64,000 nt of DNA from contig JALSIB010000009.1 in NCBI GenBank assembly GCA_026981855.1, positions 1 through 64,000 on the forward strand. The letters are read 5' to 3'. The position numbers were made by a program, and so were the translations under genes. Below are positions 22,666 through 33,500 of this stretch, in pieces; the stretch's first letter is position 1; each line of letters begins with the position of its first letter. This DNA comes from Methylothermaceae bacterium (lineage in GTDB: Bacteria > Pseudomonadota > Gammaproteobacteria > Methylococcales > Methylothermaceae). Under the pieces are notes generated by a model. That model was given only the letters and a program-made list of their open reading frames with translations, was not told the DNA's origin and made no database searches.

Positions 22666-23439
22666 ATGCCGTATAAACTCAAAGATCTGCCTTTTTCAGT
22701 CAAAGTGCTGTTTTCTTCCTATTTGCTCATCATTGCCATCGGCTATCTGGTGGCGATGTTGCAGATCCTTTTCACTCATGGTCTGGCGGACGGGAAATTT
22801 GGTCTGTCCATCGAAGATATTGTCTACAGTTATTATGGCAACCGTTCGGGTTCCAAGCTGGAACTGATGCTCAACGGCTCGATGAAGCCATTCGCGCCGC
22901 CCGGGGAGCGATTCGAGATCATCCGTTGGGTGCGAAGCGGTGCTTCCGAGAAAAGCTACGGGAAGACGGTCAAACCCATCATCGAACAGCGCTGCCTGAA
23001 GTGCCACAATCCCGATGCCTCCATACCCGACTTCACCCGCTTCGAGGTGCTCAGGGAGCGTGCGGCGACAGACATGGGCGCTACCATCCAATCCCTGGTC
23101 AGGGTGACGCATATCCATCTGTTCGGCATCGCGTTCATTTTCATGTTCATCGGGATCATCTTCTGCTTCGCGTCCGGCGTGCCGGAGAAGCTCAAGGCCT
23201 TGTCCGTGGCCATGCCGTTCATTTTTCAATTGACGGATATCGCTTCCTGGTGGCTGACCAAGCTGTCTCCACACTTTGCCTGGCTGGTGATCGCGGGGGG
23301 AGCCGGGATGGCCATGGCTTTCGTCTTCATGTGGATCGTGTCGATGTACGAGATGTGGTTGCTGCCTTTGCAGCAGCGGGGAGGCCGGGAGATCCGAACG
23401 GAATCCTATTCGCGTTATTTGCGCCGGGAGCATGACTGA
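22666..23439 (+). CDS. Membrane protein with one c-type haem motif
   Basis: A 257-residue protein I do not recognise by name. It has an N-terminal membrane helix (about residues 14-36), a periplasmic stretch of about 110 residues containing a single haem-attachment motif C-L-K-C-H (Cys110, Cys113, His114), and three more hydrophobic helices (about 148-170, 183-199, 203-228). His149 and His151 at the head of the second helix could supply the distal haem ligand. The start at ATG 22666 is chosen by sequence character; a GTG at 22627 is possible. It may be a membrane-bound monohaem electron carrier. It overlaps clpS by eight bases, though a shared function is not implied. Confidence 0.7.
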   Translation: MPYKLKDLPFSVKVLFSSYLLIIAIGYLVAMLQILFTHGLADGKFGLSIEDIVYSYYGNRSGSKLELMLNGSMKPFAPPGERFEIIRWVRSGASEKSYGKTVKPIIEQRCLKCHNPDASIPDFTRFEVLRERAATDMGATIQSLVRVTHIHLFGIAFIFMFIGIIFCFASGVPEKLKALSVAMPFIFQLTDIASWWLTKLSPHFAWLVIAGGAGMAMAFVFMWIVSMYEMWLLPLQQRGGREIRTESYSRYLRREHD

Positions 23440-23863
23440 ACCTGAGAAAAAAACTTTGGTCGAATGGATATCCATGAGCAGACTGACCCTGGACAGACAA
23501 CGAGTCGCCGTCCACTTGGCGGCGCCCTATAATGGCGGCGGGGGGGAAGATGGCAACGAAACCGGCACGGGAGCCGGTACGGCGGTTCAGGAAGCCCTGC
23601 CCAAGCAGAAGCGTCCACCCCTGTACCGGGTCATTCTCTTGAACGACGATTTCACCCCGATGGACTTCGTCGTCGAGGTATTGATGCGTTTTTTCGCCAT
23701 GAGCGAAGAGAAGGCGACCCAGATCATGCTGCACGTTCACAGCCGGGGGGTGGGGGTCTGCGGCGTCTTCACCCGGGATATCGCGGAGACGAAGGTACAG
23801 CAGGTCAATGAATATTCGAGAAGCCATCAACATCCCTTGCTTTGTACCATGGAAGAAGCGTGA
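23432..23863 (+). CDS. clpS: ClpA adaptor protein ClpS
   Basis: A protein of up to 143 residues that hands N-end-rule substrates to ClpAP. The core is complete: [20 protein letters not shown] (about residues 64-83), the [20 protein letters not shown] helix-turn region and the C-terminal [12 protein letters not shown]. The start is unsure: ATG 23432 overlaps the previous gene, and ATG 23474 (MSRLTLDRQ) gives a form closer to the usual length of about 105 plus a Gly-rich N-terminal tail. It is followed 36 bases on by clpA, the standard order. Confidence 0.95.
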   Translation: MTEPEKKTLVEWISMSRLTLDRQRVAVHLAAPYNGGGGEDGNETGTGAGTAVQEALPKQKRPPLYRVILLNDDFTPMDFVVEVLMRFFAMSEEKATQIMLHVHSRGVGVCGVFTRDIAETKVQQVNEYSRSHQHPLLCTMEEA

Positions 23864-23899
23864 ACCGCTGTTTTTATAGATGCTTAGAGAGTCTCGATC

Positions 23900-26170
23900 A
23901 TGCTGAGTAAAGAATTGGAGCAGTCTCTTAATGCGGCGTTCAAATATGCCCATGAGAAACATCACGAATACATCACCGTGGAGCACTTGCTGCTGGCGAT
24001 GCTGGACAATTCATCTGCTGTGGAGGTGCTCAAGGCGTGCGGCGGGGATATCGAGCAACTGCGCCGGGAGCTGAATCAGTTTCTGGAGGAGACCACGCCG
24101 CTCATTCCCGCGGGCATCAACCGGGAGACGCAGCCGACGCTCGGGTTTCAGCGGGTTTTGCAGCGCGCGGTATTCCATGTGCAGTCCGCCGGCAAGAAGG
24201 AAGTGACCGGCGCCAATATCCTGGTGGCGATTTTCAGCGAGCAGGATTCCCATGCGGTTTATTTGCTCCACAAACAGGACATCACAAGGCTCGATGTGGT
24301 GAACTTCATTGCGCACGGGATATCCAAGGTCAAGGACGATTCAGAGAGCGATCCCTCGACGCAGGATATGGGTGAAGCCGAAGAAGCCCAAAACAGCAGT
24401 GGCGGCAATCCGTTGACGAAATACGCCACCAATCTGAACGAAGCCGCCCGGGTGGGCCGCATCGACCCCCTGATCGGCCGCGATGCCGAGATTGAGCGGA
24501 CGATTCAGGTGTTGTGCCGGCGAAGGAAGAACAATCCCTTGCTGGTGGGAGAGGCGGGTGTCGGCAAGACGGCCATTGCCGAGGGGCTGGCGAAAAAGAT
24601 CGTCGAGGAAGAGGTTCCGGAGGTTCTCAGCGAGGCGGTGATCTATGCCCTCGACCTTGGCGCCCTGGTGGCGGGGACCAAATACCGGGGCGATTTCGAA
24701 AAGCGGCTCAAATCCTTGCTGGCCCAGCTCAAGAAGCAGCCCGAGGCCATCCTTTTCATCGACGAAATCCATACCATCATCGGCGCGGGGTCCGCCTCGG
24801 GGGGGGTGATGGACGCCTCCAATCTCATCAAGCCGGTTCTGGCTTCCGGTGAGTTGCGTTGCATCGGGTCGACGACGTATCAGGAATATCGGGGCATTTT
24901 CGAAAAGGATCGCGCTTTGGCCCGCAGATTCCAGAAGATCGACGTTCACGAGCCCAGTGTCGATGAGACTTTCGAGATTCTCAAGGGGTTGAAGACCCGT
25001 TTCGAGGAGCATCACGGGGTGAAGTATACCGACGATGCCCTGAAGGTGGCGGCTGAATTATCGGCCCGCTACATCCCTGACCGCCATTTGCCCGACAAGG
25101 CGATCGATGTCATCGACGAGGCGGGCGCCCGGCAGAGGTTGCTGGATGAGAAGGATCGCAAGCCGGTCGTCGAGGCCGATGAAATCGAGCAGGTCGTCGC
25201 CAGGATGGCCAGAGTTCCTCCCAGAACGGTGTCGGCCAATGACAAGGAAAAGCTGAAGGATCTGGAAAAGAACCTGAAGATGCTGGTGTACGGTCAGGAC
25301 GAAGCCATTCAAACCTTGGCCTCGGCGATCAAGCTGGCGCGGGCGGGTTTGTCGCAGGAACACAAGCCGATCGGGGCGTTCCTGCTCGCCGGTCCCACGG
25401 GGGTGGGTAAAACGGAGGTGACCCGCCAGCTGGCCCAGCTTCTGGGCCTGGAGTTGATTCGCTTCGATATGTCGGAATACATGGAACGGCACACCGTTTC
25501 CCGCCTGATTGGCGCGCCGCCGGGATACGTGGGGTATGACCAGGGGGGGCTGTTGACCGAGGAGATCGCCAAGCATCCCCACGCCGTCTTGTTGCTGGAC
25601 GAGATCGAGAAGGCGCATCCGGATGTGTTCAACCTGCTGTTGCAGGTGATGGATCACGGCACCCTGACCGACAACAACGGCCGGAAAGCCGACTTTCGCA
25701 ACATCATTCTGGTCATGACCACCAATGCCGGGGCGGCCGAAACCAGCCGGGCGGCAATCGGGTTCACCACCCGGGAGCATGCCAGCGACAGCCTGAAGGC
25801 CATAGAGAAGACGTTCACCCCGGAATTCCGCAATCGCCTGGATGCCATCATCCAGTTCAGGCCCCTGGACAGGAAGATCATCGCCCAGGTGGTGGACAAA
25901 TTCATCTTCGAGCTGGAATCGCAGCTGGCCGAGCGGGGGGTGACCTTACAGCTTACGGCGCAAGCCAGGGAGTGGCTGGCCGATCGGGGTTATGATCCGC
26001 AAATGGGCGCGCGTCCGATGGCCCGGGTCATCCAGGAATTCGTGAAGAAACCGCTGGCGGAGGATCTGCTCTTCGGTCGCCTGACGGAAGGCGGGCATGT
26101 GAAGTTTTATGTCCGGGATGGCGGGCTGGAATTTTCCGTGGAGAGCAGGAAACCGGTGACGCCGGCTTGA
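23900..26170 (+). CDS. clpA: ATP-dependent Clp protease ATP-binding subunit ClpA
   Basis: A 756-residue AAA+ unfoldase that feeds ClpP. The N-domain (residues 1-145) begins [20 protein letters not shown]. The first AAA module has Walker [19 protein letters not shown] near 208 and Walker [14 protein letters not shown] near 285. The second has [19 protein letters not shown] near 497 and [20 protein letters not shown] near 562. An IGF-like ClpP-binding loop lies around [11 protein letters not shown] near 620. It lacks the coiled-coil insertion of ClpB. Length and clpS neighbour fit ClpA. Confidence 0.98.
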   Translation: MLSKELEQSLNAAFKYAHEKHHEYITVEHLLLAMLDNSSAVEVLKACGGDIEQLRRELNQFLEETTPLIPAGINRETQPTLGFQRVLQRAVFHVQSAGKKEVTGANILVAIFSEQDSHAVYLLHKQDITRLDVVNFIAHGISKVKDDSESDPSTQDMGEAEEAQNSSGGNPLTKYATNLNEAARVGRIDPLIGRDAEIERTIQVLCRRRKNNPLLVGEAGVGKTAIAEGLAKKIVEEEVPEVLSEAVIYALDLGALVAGTKYRGDFEKRLKSLLAQLKKQPEAILFIDEIHTIIGAGSASGGVMDASNLIKPVLASGELRCIGSTTYQEYRGIFEKDRALARRFQKIDVHEPSVDETFEILKGLKTRFEEHHGVKYTDDALKVAAELSARYIPDRHLPDKAIDVIDEAGARQRLLDEKDRKPVVEADEIEQVVARMARVPPRTVSANDKEKLKDLEKNLKMLVYGQDEAIQTLASAIKLARAGLSQEHKPIGAFLLAGPTGVGKTEVTRQLAQLLGLELIRFDMSEYMERHTVSRLIGAPPGYVGYDQGGLLTEEIAKHPHAVLLLDEIEKAHPDVFNLLLQVMDHGTLTDNNGRKADFRNIILVMTTNAGAAETSRAAIGFTTREHASDSLKAIEKTFTPEFRNRLDAIIQFRPLDRKIIAQVVDKFIFELESQLAERGVTLQLTAQAREWLADRGYDPQMGARPMARVIQEFVKKPLAEDLLFGRLTEGGHVKFYVRDGGLEFSVESRKPVTPA

Positions 26171-26182
26171 GGCCGGAAGAAC

Positions 26183-26401
26183 TTACTTGAGGCGGAAAGT
26201 GATCCGCCCCTTCGACAGATCGTAAGGTGTCATTTCGACCTTGACGCGGTCTCCCGTCAGAATGCGGATGTAGTGCTTGCGCATCTTGCCTGAAATATGG
26301 GCCGTGATGACATGCCCGTTATCGAGTTTCACCCGGAACATGGTGTTGGGCAGGGTTTCGATCACCGTGCCTTCCATTTCTATTACATCTTCTTTGGCCA
26401 T
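26183..26401 (-). CDS. infA: Translation initiation factor IF-1
   Basis: A 72-residue S1-type OB-fold protein that binds the ribosomal A site during initiation. The sequence [20 protein letters not shown] with [20 protein letters not shown] and [15 protein letters not shown] is the canonical IF-1, full length. I start at ATG 26401; the frame is open further upstream but without coding character. It converges on clpA (13 bases between stops), the clpA-infA neighbourhood also seen in E. coli. Confidence 0.98.
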   Translation of the reverse strand: MAKEDVIEMEGTVIETLPNTMFRVKLDNGHVITAHISGKMRKHYIRILTGDRVKVEMTPYDLSKGRITFRLK

Positions 26402-26556
26402 GAGCGCGGTATTTCTCCATTTTCTGTTAAAAATAGCCGCCGAAATAGTACCATAAAGCCTGAAAGCGGGCATCCCCTCGCAGCCGCCGTGCCGTATGGG
26501 GTAGTTGTCCACTCCTCAGATCAATGTTGCCGTGATCCGCATCGGTCCGGAGTTTT

Positions 26557-27807
26557 ATGGTGAAAGTTGATGCCGGGCTCAGGAATCGGATAGACACCTT
26601 ACTGGCCTTTTCCCGCTTCTTCTGGCGCCGATTCGGAGAGAGTCATTGCGCTCACAGCGCTTCGGCGCTTTCCTATACCACGCTGCTGGCCCTGGTTCCG
26701 CTTTTGGCGCTTTCGCTGGCGATTTTCACCGCCTTTCCCGCCTTCCACGACATCAGCGACAAAGTTCTGGCCGCGTTGTTCGAGCATTTGGTGCCGGCGG
26801 CCGAAGAGACGGTCCTCGAGTATCTGCGCACGTTCGCGGACAAGGCCAAGAAGCTCACTGGCCCGGGAATCATTTTTCTGATCGTCACCGCTTTGATGTT
26901 GATGGTCACCATCGAAAAATCGCTCAATGAAATATGGCGCGCCCCGCCCTATCGGGCCATCCACAGACGTTTGATCATCTATTGGGCCGTGCTGACGCTG
27001 GGGCCGCTGCTGATGGGGACAGGGACGGCCTTGACTTCGCAATTGATCGCCATGGCGCGTATTTCGAGCGATGGAGGCGGAATGGAATGGAAATTGTTGT
27101 CATGGCTTCCCTGGTTGTTGGAGTCGGTCGCCTTCACCATGCTTTATCTGGTCGTTCCCAACGCCCGGGTTCAGGTCAAGATGGCGATATGGGGCGGCCT
27201 GCTCAGTGCCGGGCTATTCGAGGCGGCCAAGATGGGATTTGCCTATTACATCACCCGTTTTTCCACCTATGAGGCGATTTACGGGGCGTTGGCCGCCATG
27301 CCCATATTTCTGGTATGGCTTTATCTTTCCTGGCTGGTCACGTTGGTGGGGGCGTTGTTTACCTATTGTCTGTCGGTTTTTCACTACGATGCGGGAGGCG
27401 AATGCACGGTGTCCCCCGACCATGACTTGCTGGTGGTCTACCGGGTCTTGCTCGAATTGTGGCGTGGGCAGCGACAACTGCAATTTCTGAACGAGTCGGA
27501 GATGAGGGTGCGCATGCCTTGGCTCAGTCCCGTTCATCTGGAGCGGGTGCTGGCCGCTTTGCGACGCAATGGCTGGGTCGTACATGACGACGAGGGCGGT
27601 TGGCTGTTGTGCCGGGATCCTCATTTGGCAACGCTGCTGGATCTTTATCGCAGCGACAGATATTTTCTTCCCGCTTCCGATGGTTTGGATAAATTGTCGG
27701 ATACGCTTGGGCCGTTGCTGGAAAATGTCGATGAGGTGATTGACAAGGCCTTTGCGGTTCCTTTGGCGGAGCTGTTTGCAGCCGAAGATGATGGGCGTCG
27801 GATATGA
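26557..27807 (+). CDS. YihY/BrkB-family inner membrane protein
   Basis: A 416-residue protein with an N-terminal six-helix YihY domain (about residues 20-285). It shows the family motifs HSASALSYTTLLALVPLLAL near 30, LIFLIVTALMLMVTIEKSLN-like residues near 110, YEAIYGALAAMPIFLVWLYL near 235 and W-L-V-T-L-V-G-A. A cytoplasmic C-terminal domain of about 130 residues looks like a winged-helix fold (LERVLAALRRNGWVVHDDEG). The family was once called RNase BN by mistake; its function is unknown. GGAG lies seven bases before the ATG. Genes of this type are often near tRNA-processing genes; none is adjacent here. Confidence 0.88.
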   Translation: MVKVDAGLRNRIDTLLAFSRFFWRRFGESHCAHSASALSYTTLLALVPLLALSLAIFTAFPAFHDISDKVLAALFEHLVPAAEETVLEYLRTFADKAKKLTGPGIIFLIVTALMLMVTIEKSLNEIWRAPPYRAIHRRLIIYWAVLTLGPLLMGTGTALTSQLIAMARISSDGGGMEWKLLSWLPWLLESVAFTMLYLVVPNARVQVKMAIWGGLLSAGLFEAAKMGFAYYITRFSTYEAIYGALAAMPIFLVWLYLSWLVTLVGALFTYCLSVFHYDAGGECTVSPDHDLLVVYRVLLELWRGQRQLQFLNESEMRVRMPWLSPVHLERVLAALRRNGWVVHDDEGGWLLCRDPHLATLLDLYRSDRYFLPASDGLDKLSDTLGPLLENVDEVIDKAFAVPLAELFAAEDDGRRI

Positions 27808-28041
27808 CAATAGCGGTCACGGAATTGACGGAGCAGGTTTTCTGTTTTAAAGTTCTGACTTCCTGATGGCTTTAGCCTGGGGCGGGTTTGGATTCAAACA
27901 CTTCTGAAAATTTAAGCATCCAGCCGTGTGGCAAGGCTCGCGGGCCGTGATGTGACAGAATTTTTTCCGACCTGCCGACCGAGTGGCTGAAGCCATTTGA
28001 AGTTATTAAAAATCATAAACTCTTAAAGTTGGAGCGAACAC
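27808..28041. other. Control region and long leader of the RuMP operon
   Basis: This gap holds no gene. A sigma-70-like promoter lies at its left end (listed separately), and the last 50 bases before hxlA are AT-rich (TTATTAAAAATCATAAA), which could hold a second start point. The implied leader from the first promoter is about 180 bases. I see no known riboswitch or strong hairpin. Confidence 0.6.
27825..27853 (+). promoter_or_regulatory. Predicted sigma-70 promoter for the hxlA-hxlB operon
   Basis: TTGACG at 27825-27830 and TAAAGT at 27848-27853 are separated by 17 bases. They lie just after the YihY stop and about 190 bases before hxlA. Confidence 0.5.
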
Positions 28042-28692
28042 ATGGCGAAAGAAATTCTCATTCAAGTTGCATTGGACACCCTGGATCCCCAGGTAACACT
28101 GGATCTGGCGGCAAAAACGGCTCCTTATATCGATATCATCGAAATCGGTACCCCCTGCCTGAAATACAACGGCATTTCCCTGGTCAAGGATATGAAGGCC
28201 AAATTCGGTGACAAGAAAGTGCTGGTCGACCTCAAGACCATGGACGCCGGCGAATACGAAGCAAGACCTTTCTTCGAAGCGGGCGCGGACATCACCACCG
28301 TTTTGGGTGTCGCCGAGCTGGCAACCATTCAGGGCGTCATCAAGGCCGCTCATGACAACAATGCCTGGGCACAGGTCGACTTGATCAGCGTGGCCGACAA
28401 GGCCGCTTGCGCCAAAGCTTGTGCCGAATCCGGCATCGACGTGATCGGTATCCACACCGGTCTGGACGCGCAGGCCGCGGGCGCCACGCCTTTCGCGGAC
28501 CTCAATCTGATCGCCGGTTTGAATCTGGGCAAGAAAATCTCCGTCGCTGGCGGTATCAAGCCCGAAACCGTGGCGGATGTGGTGAAGGCTGGTGCCGATA
28601 TCGTCGTGGTTGGTGGCGCGATCTACGGTGCTGACGATCCTGCCGCTGCCGCCAAGCAGATGCGTGAACTGGTGGACGCGGCTGCGTCTTGA
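28042..28692 (+). CDS. hxlA: 3-hexulose-6-phosphate synthase
   Basis: A 216-residue TIM-barrel enzyme of the orotidine-decarboxylase suprafamily. It condenses formaldehyde with ribulose 5-phosphate to 3-hexulose 6-phosphate, the fixation step of the RuMP cycle. Typical segments are IQVALDTLDPQVTLDLA at the start, IEIGTPCLKYNG near 33, VLVDLKTMDAGEYEA near 60 (the catalytic D-x-K-x-x-D), GIHTGLDAQAAG near 138 and SVAGGIKPETVADVVKAGAD near 170. GGAG lies seven bases before the ATG. Codon choice is strongly biased compared with neighbouring genes, as expected for very high expression. hxlB follows ten bases on. Confidence 0.96.
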   Translation: MAKEILIQVALDTLDPQVTLDLAAKTAPYIDIIEIGTPCLKYNGISLVKDMKAKFGDKKVLVDLKTMDAGEYEARPFFEAGADITTVLGVAELATIQGVIKAAHDNNAWAQVDLISVADKAACAKACAESGIDVIGIHTGLDAQAAGATPFADLNLIAGLNLGKKISVAGGIKPETVADVVKAGADIVVVGGAIYGADDPAAAAKQMRELVDAAAS

Positions 28693-28702
28693 GGTTTAAG
28701 GG

Positions 28703-29242
28703 ATGAATCCTCATCGTCAGCTTGTCCTGGACAAGATCACCGACATTTTGTCATCCACGCCCGATGATTACGAAGACCGCCTGACCAAGATGGTCGAAGA
28801 GGCGGAGCAAGTCTTCGTCGGCGGGATGGGAAGAAGCGGATTGGTGACCAAGTTCTTCGTCATGCGCCTGATGCACGCCGGCTACAAGGCCTTCGTGCTC
28901 GGCGAGACGGTGACGCCCGCCATCCGCAAAGGTGATCTTTTCATCGTTATTTCAGGCTCCGGAGAAACCGGTGCGATGATCACCAATGCCAAGACGGCGA
29001 AGGAGAAAGGTGCCCGGGTCGTGCTGATTTCCGCCAAGAGCAGCTCGACCATCGCCGATATCGCAGACGAAGTGCTGCAGATCGGCACCGATGACTCCTA
29101 TGCCAAGGTGAAGGGGCTCCCCATGGGAACCATGTTCGAGCTCTCGACCCTGATTTTCCTCGAAGCCCAGATTTCTCACGTTATTCATGAGAAGGGGATC
29201 GAGGAAGAGGAGATGCGCTCCAGGCACGCAAACCTGGAGTGA
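28703..29242 (+). CDS. hxlB: 6-phospho-3-hexuloisomerase
   Basis: A 179-residue SIS-domain isomerase that turns 3-hexulose 6-phosphate into fructose 6-phosphate. It shows the SIS loop VFVGGMGRSGLVTKFFVMRL near residue 36, VISGSGETGAMITNAKTAKE near 75 and GTMFELSTLIFLEAQISHVI near 136. The GAGG that serves it overlaps the hxlA stop. The pair forms a complete formaldehyde-to-fructose-6-phosphate module and is closed by a terminator 54 bases downstream. Confidence 0.96.
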   Translation: MNPHRQLVLDKITDILSSTPDDYEDRLTKMVEEAEQVFVGGMGRSGLVTKFFVMRLMHAGYKAFVLGETVTPAIRKGDLFIVISGSGETGAMITNAKTAKEKGARVVLISAKSSSTIADIADEVLQIGTDDSYAKVKGLPMGTMFELSTLIFLEAQISHVIHEKGIEEEEMRSRHANLE

Positions 29243-29295
29243 TTCAGGCAGAGGTGACAAAGCTTCTGGCAGCGGCCGTTGCCAGTGGCGGGTTG

Positions 29296-29326
29296 AAAGG
29301 CAAGTGTCTTCGGCGCTTGCCTTTTT
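29296..29326 (+). terminator. Rho-independent terminator after hxlB
   Basis: AAAGGCAAGTG pairs with CGCTTGCCTTT (one G-T wobble) around the loop TCTTCGG, and a T-run follows. It ends the RuMP operon. Confidence 0.92.
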
Positions 29327-29392
29327 CCTTTTTATAGGCGCGTGGATCTGAAAGAGCGAATCGCCTAAAATGATCATCGGTTTCAAGTCAGG

Positions 29393-29425
29393 AACGGGAT
29401 GCCGCAGAGAGGTCATCCCGTTTTA
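29393..29425 (+). promoter_or_regulatory. Terminator-like hairpin in the carA leader (possible attenuator)
   Basis: AACGGGATG at 29393-29401 pairs exactly with CATCCCGTT at 29414-29422 across a 12-base loop, and the T-rich stretch TTTTATTTG follows. A -10-like TAAAAT at 29365-29370 lies upstream, so the hairpin would fall in the carA leader, 22 bases before the GTG start. As the hxlB terminator is already upstream, a second terminator here suggests control of carAB by premature termination. Confidence 0.6.
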
Positions 29426-29446
29426 TTTGTCCAGTAAGGTGAATGC

Positions 29447-30583
29447 GTGAGTAAGACAGCGATCTTGGCGTTGGAAGACGGAACCTTGTTTCAGGGTATG
29501 GCAATCGGCGCAAGCGGATACAGGGTGGGCGAAGTGGTGTTCAATACCTCCGTGACCGGCTATCAGGAGATTCTGACCGATCCCTCCTATGCCCGGCAGC
29601 TGGTCACCCTCACCTACCCCCATATCGGTAATACCGGCGTGAACGAGGAAGACGCCGAATCGGATAAAGTGCATGCGGCCGGCCTGATCATCCGCGATTT
29701 ACCGGTCATGCCGAGTAATTGGCGCATGACCGAGTCTCTGCCGGACTACCTTCGTCGGCAAGGTGTGGTGGCCATCTCCGGAATCGATACCCGCAAACTT
29801 ACCCGGATTCTGAGGGACAAAGGGGCCCAGCGGGGATGCCTGTGGGCGGGTGAAGAGGAGGCGTTGGATGCCGCGGCGGCGGTGGCCAGAGCGAGGGATT
29901 TCCCGGGCCTTGAGGGCATGGATCTGGCCAAAGAGGTCACTTGCAGACAGCCCTTCAAGTGGGGAGTGGGGGATTGGTCTTTGGGCCGGGGTTATCGAAA
30001 AGCCGAATCCGGCGGCCGCCGCGTGGTGGTATATGACTTTGGCGTCAAGCGCAATATCCTGTGCCTGCTTGCCGCACGAGGGTGTGAAGTGACCGTGGTG
30101 CCCGCCACCACCGCGGCAAGCGAGGTTCTGGCGCTTTCACCCCAAGGCGTGCTGTTGTCGAACGGGCCGGGTGACCCCGGGCCCTGTGGCTACGCCATCG
30201 AGGCGATCCGGGAGATACTGGATGCCAGCGTCCCGATATTCGGCATCTGTCTCGGCCATCAGTTGCTGGCGTTGGCTTGCGGCGCCAGGACGGTCAAGAT
30301 GAAGTTCGGTCACCATGGCGCCAATCACCCCGTTCAGGATCTCGATACTGGCAAGGTGGTGATTTCCTCGCAGAATCATGGCTTTGCCGTGGACGAGGCG
30401 ACGCTTCCCGCGCATTTGCGCCCCACTCACAGGTCCCTGTTCGATGGTAGCCTCCAGGGCGTCGCGCATACCGCCTTGCCGGCATTCGGTTTTCAGGGAC
30501 ATCCGGAAGCCAGTCCAGGTCCCCATGACGTGGAAAGCCTGTTCGACCGCTTCATGGAATTGATGGCCAGCCACAATCATTGA
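29447..30583 (+). CDS. carA: Carbamoyl-phosphate synthase small subunit
   Basis: A 378-residue glutamine amidotransferase subunit that supplies ammonia to CarB for arginine and pyrimidine synthesis. The N-terminal domain starts [20 protein letters not shown]. The class I amidotransferase domain has the nucleophile in [15 protein letters not shown] near residue 267 and the histidine and glutamate in [14 protein letters not shown] near 350. The start codon is GTG, preceded by AAGG. carB begins six bases after the stop. Confidence 0.98.
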   Translation: MSKTAILALEDGTLFQGMAIGASGYRVGEVVFNTSVTGYQEILTDPSYARQLVTLTYPHIGNTGVNEEDAESDKVHAAGLIIRDLPVMPSNWRMTESLPDYLRRQGVVAISGIDTRKLTRILRDKGAQRGCLWAGEEEALDAAAAVARARDFPGLEGMDLAKEVTCRQPFKWGVGDWSLGRGYRKAESGGRRVVVYDFGVKRNILCLLAARGCEVTVVPATTAASEVLALSPQGVLLSNGPGDPGPCGYAIEAIREILDASVPIFGICLGHQLLALACGARTVKMKFGHHGANHPVQDLDTGKVVISSQNHGFAVDEATLPAHLRPTHRSLFDGSLQGVAHTALPAFGFQGHPEASPGPHDVESLFDRFMELMASHNH

Positions 30584-30589
30584 GACGCC

Positions 30590-33500
30590 ATGCCTAAAAG
30601 AAACGACATACAATCCATATTGCTCCTCGGGGCCGGGCCCATCGTCATTGGCCAGGCGTGTGAATTCGACTATTCCGGAACCCAGGCTTGCAAGGCCTTG
30701 CGAGAAGAGGGATACCAGGTCATTTTGGTGAATTCCAATCCGGCCACGATCATGACCGATCCCGAAACCGCCGACCGCATCTATATCGAGCCGGTCGATT
30801 GGCAGACGGTGGCCAGGATCATCGAAAAAGAGCGGCCCGATGCCTTGCTGCCCACCATGGGAGGACAAACCGCGCTCAATTGTGCGCTTGATCTCGATCG
30901 CGAAGGCGTATTGGAGCGTTTCGGCGTGGAACTGATCGGCGCGCGGAAGGAAGCGATCGAAATGGGGGAGGACAGGGATCTGTTTCGTCAGGCGATGGCC
31001 CGGATCGGGCTCGACATGCCCCGCTCCGGTATCGCCCACTCCATGGAGGAAGCCCTGGAGGTATTGGAGGAGATCGGTTTTCCCGCCATCATCCGACCTT
31101 CCTACACGTTGGGGGGGACCGGGGGCGGCATCGCCTACAATCGGGAAGAATTCGTCGAAATCTGCGAGCACGGCCTGGAGCTTTCGCCGGCCGGGGAACT
31201 GTTGATCGATGAATCCATCCTCGGCTGGAAAGAGTTCGAAATGGAGGTGGTGCGCGATGCCAAGGACAACTGCATCATCGTTTGCTCCATCGAGAATCTC
31301 GACCCCATGGGCGTTCATACCGGTGATTCCATCACCGTGGCGCCGGCCCAGACCTTGACCGACAAGGAATATCAGATCATGCGTGACGCCTCGCTTGCGG
31401 TGTTGCGCGAGATCGGTGTCGATACCGGAGGCTCCAACGTCCAGTTCGCGGTCAATCCCGAGGATGGCCGGTTGGTGGTGATCGAGATGAACCCCCGGGT
31501 CAGCCGCTCCTCGGCCCTGGCTTCCAAGGCGACCGGCTTTCCCATCGCCAAGGTGGCGGCGAAGCTGGCGGTGGGTTACACCCTGGATGAATTGCGCAAT
31601 GAAATCACCGGCGGTTTGATTCCGGCTTCATTCGAACCCTCCATCGATTATGTGGTCACCAAGGTGCCGCGTTTCGCCTTCGAGAAATTCCCCAACGCCG
31701 ATGATCGTTTGACCACCCAAATGAAAGCGGTCGGTGAAGTGATGGCGATCGGCCGGACCTTCCAGGAGTCGTTGCAAAAGGCCTTGCGTGGCCTGGAAGT
31801 GGGTGTGGACGGTTTGTGCGAGAAGCTGGATCCCAACGCGGAGGATGCCCGCGACCGGCTGGTGCAAGAGCTCAGAAGCCCCGGCGCGGAACGCATCTGG
31901 TTCGTGGCCGATGCATTCCGCTGCGGGATGACATTGGAAGAGGTCCATGATCACAGCCGGATCGATCCCTGGTTCCTGGCCCAGATCGAGGCGATCGTGG
32001 AGGCGGAGGATGGCCTGCGCAGCCGGACCCTGGCGACTCTGAAAGCTGACGAACTGCGCCGGCTGAAGCGGATGGGGTTCGCCGACAGCCGTCTGGCCAC
32101 CTTGCTGGACAGCTCCGAGGCGGAGGTGAGGGCCGCGCGGCAAAAGCAGGGCATCCGGCCGGTGTACAAGCGCATCGACTCTTGCGCGGCCGAATTTTCC
32201 TCCAGTACCGCCTATATGTATTCCACCTACGAGGAAGAATGCGAGGCCGGGCCTTCTGATCGCCGCAAGATCATGATTCTGGGGGGCGGGCCCAATCGTA
32301 TCGGCCAGGGAATCGAATTCGATTATTGTTGTGTTCATGCGGCCTTCGCCCTGAAGGACGATGGCTTCGAAACCATCATGGTCAACTGCAATCCCGAGAC
32401 GGTCTCGACCGACTTCGATACCGCCGACAGGTTGTATTTCGAGCCCTTGACCCTGGAGGACGTGATGGAGATCATCGATCTCGAAAAGCCGGAGGGGGTG
32501 ATCGTTCAGTATGGCGGCCAGACACCGCTGAAACTGGCTCGGGATCTGGAGGCGTATGGGGCGCCGGTGATAGGGACTTCTCCCGATTCCATCGACCTGG
32601 CGGAAGACCGGGAGCGGTTCCAGAAGTTGGTGGAACGGCTGAATCTGAAACAACCGGACAATCGAACCGCCCGTTCTCAGGAAGAAGCGGTGCTGGCAGC
32701 CAGGGAACTGGGGTATCCGCTCGTGGTCCGGCCCTCTTATGTGCTCGGCGGACGGGCCATGGAAATCGTCTTCAATGAAGAGGAGCTGCGCCGCTATATG
32801 GTCGAGGCGGTCAACGTCTCCAATCAGTCGCCGGTCTTGCTGGACTCTTTCCTCGATGATGCCGTGGAGGTGGATGTCGATGCCGTGAGTGATGGGGAAA
32901 CCGTATGGATCGGCGGAATCATGGAGCATATCGAGCAGGCGGGGATCCACTCGGGTGATTCCGCCTGTTCGATTCCCCCCTACGAGCTGAGCCCGGCGCT
33001 TCAGGCGCGGCTCAAGGAGCAGGTCAGGTCGCTGGGCGAAGCGTTGGGGGTGGTCGGTCTGATGAATACCCAGTTCGCCATCAAGGGTGATGACATCTAC
33101 ATCCTCGAAGTCAATCCCCGGGCATCGAGAACGGTTCCCTACGTCTCGAAGGCCATCGGTCTTCCCCTCGCCAAGGTGGCGGCCCGCTGCATGGCGGGCC
33201 GGACTCTGACGGAGCAAGGCGTGTCAGCCGAGCGGGTGCCGCCGTATTACGCGGTCAAGGAAGCGGTTTTCCCTTTCATCAAGTTCCCCGGAGTCGATCC
33301 CCTCTTGGGGCCGGAGATGAAATCCACCGGCGAGGTCATGGGTGTGGGACTCACCTTCGGGGAAGCCTACGCCAAGGCCCAGCAGGCGGCATCCAGCCGC
33401 TTGCAGAAAGGCGGCAAAGTGCTCATGAGCGTGCGGGACCGTGACAAGGCCCGCCTCATCCCCGTCGCCCGGAGCCTGCTGGAAAAGGGTTTTGAGCTGA

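Noticed and set aside
31628-33217. A 529-codon open frame antisense to carB
   Set aside because: Shadow of carB; no domain signature.
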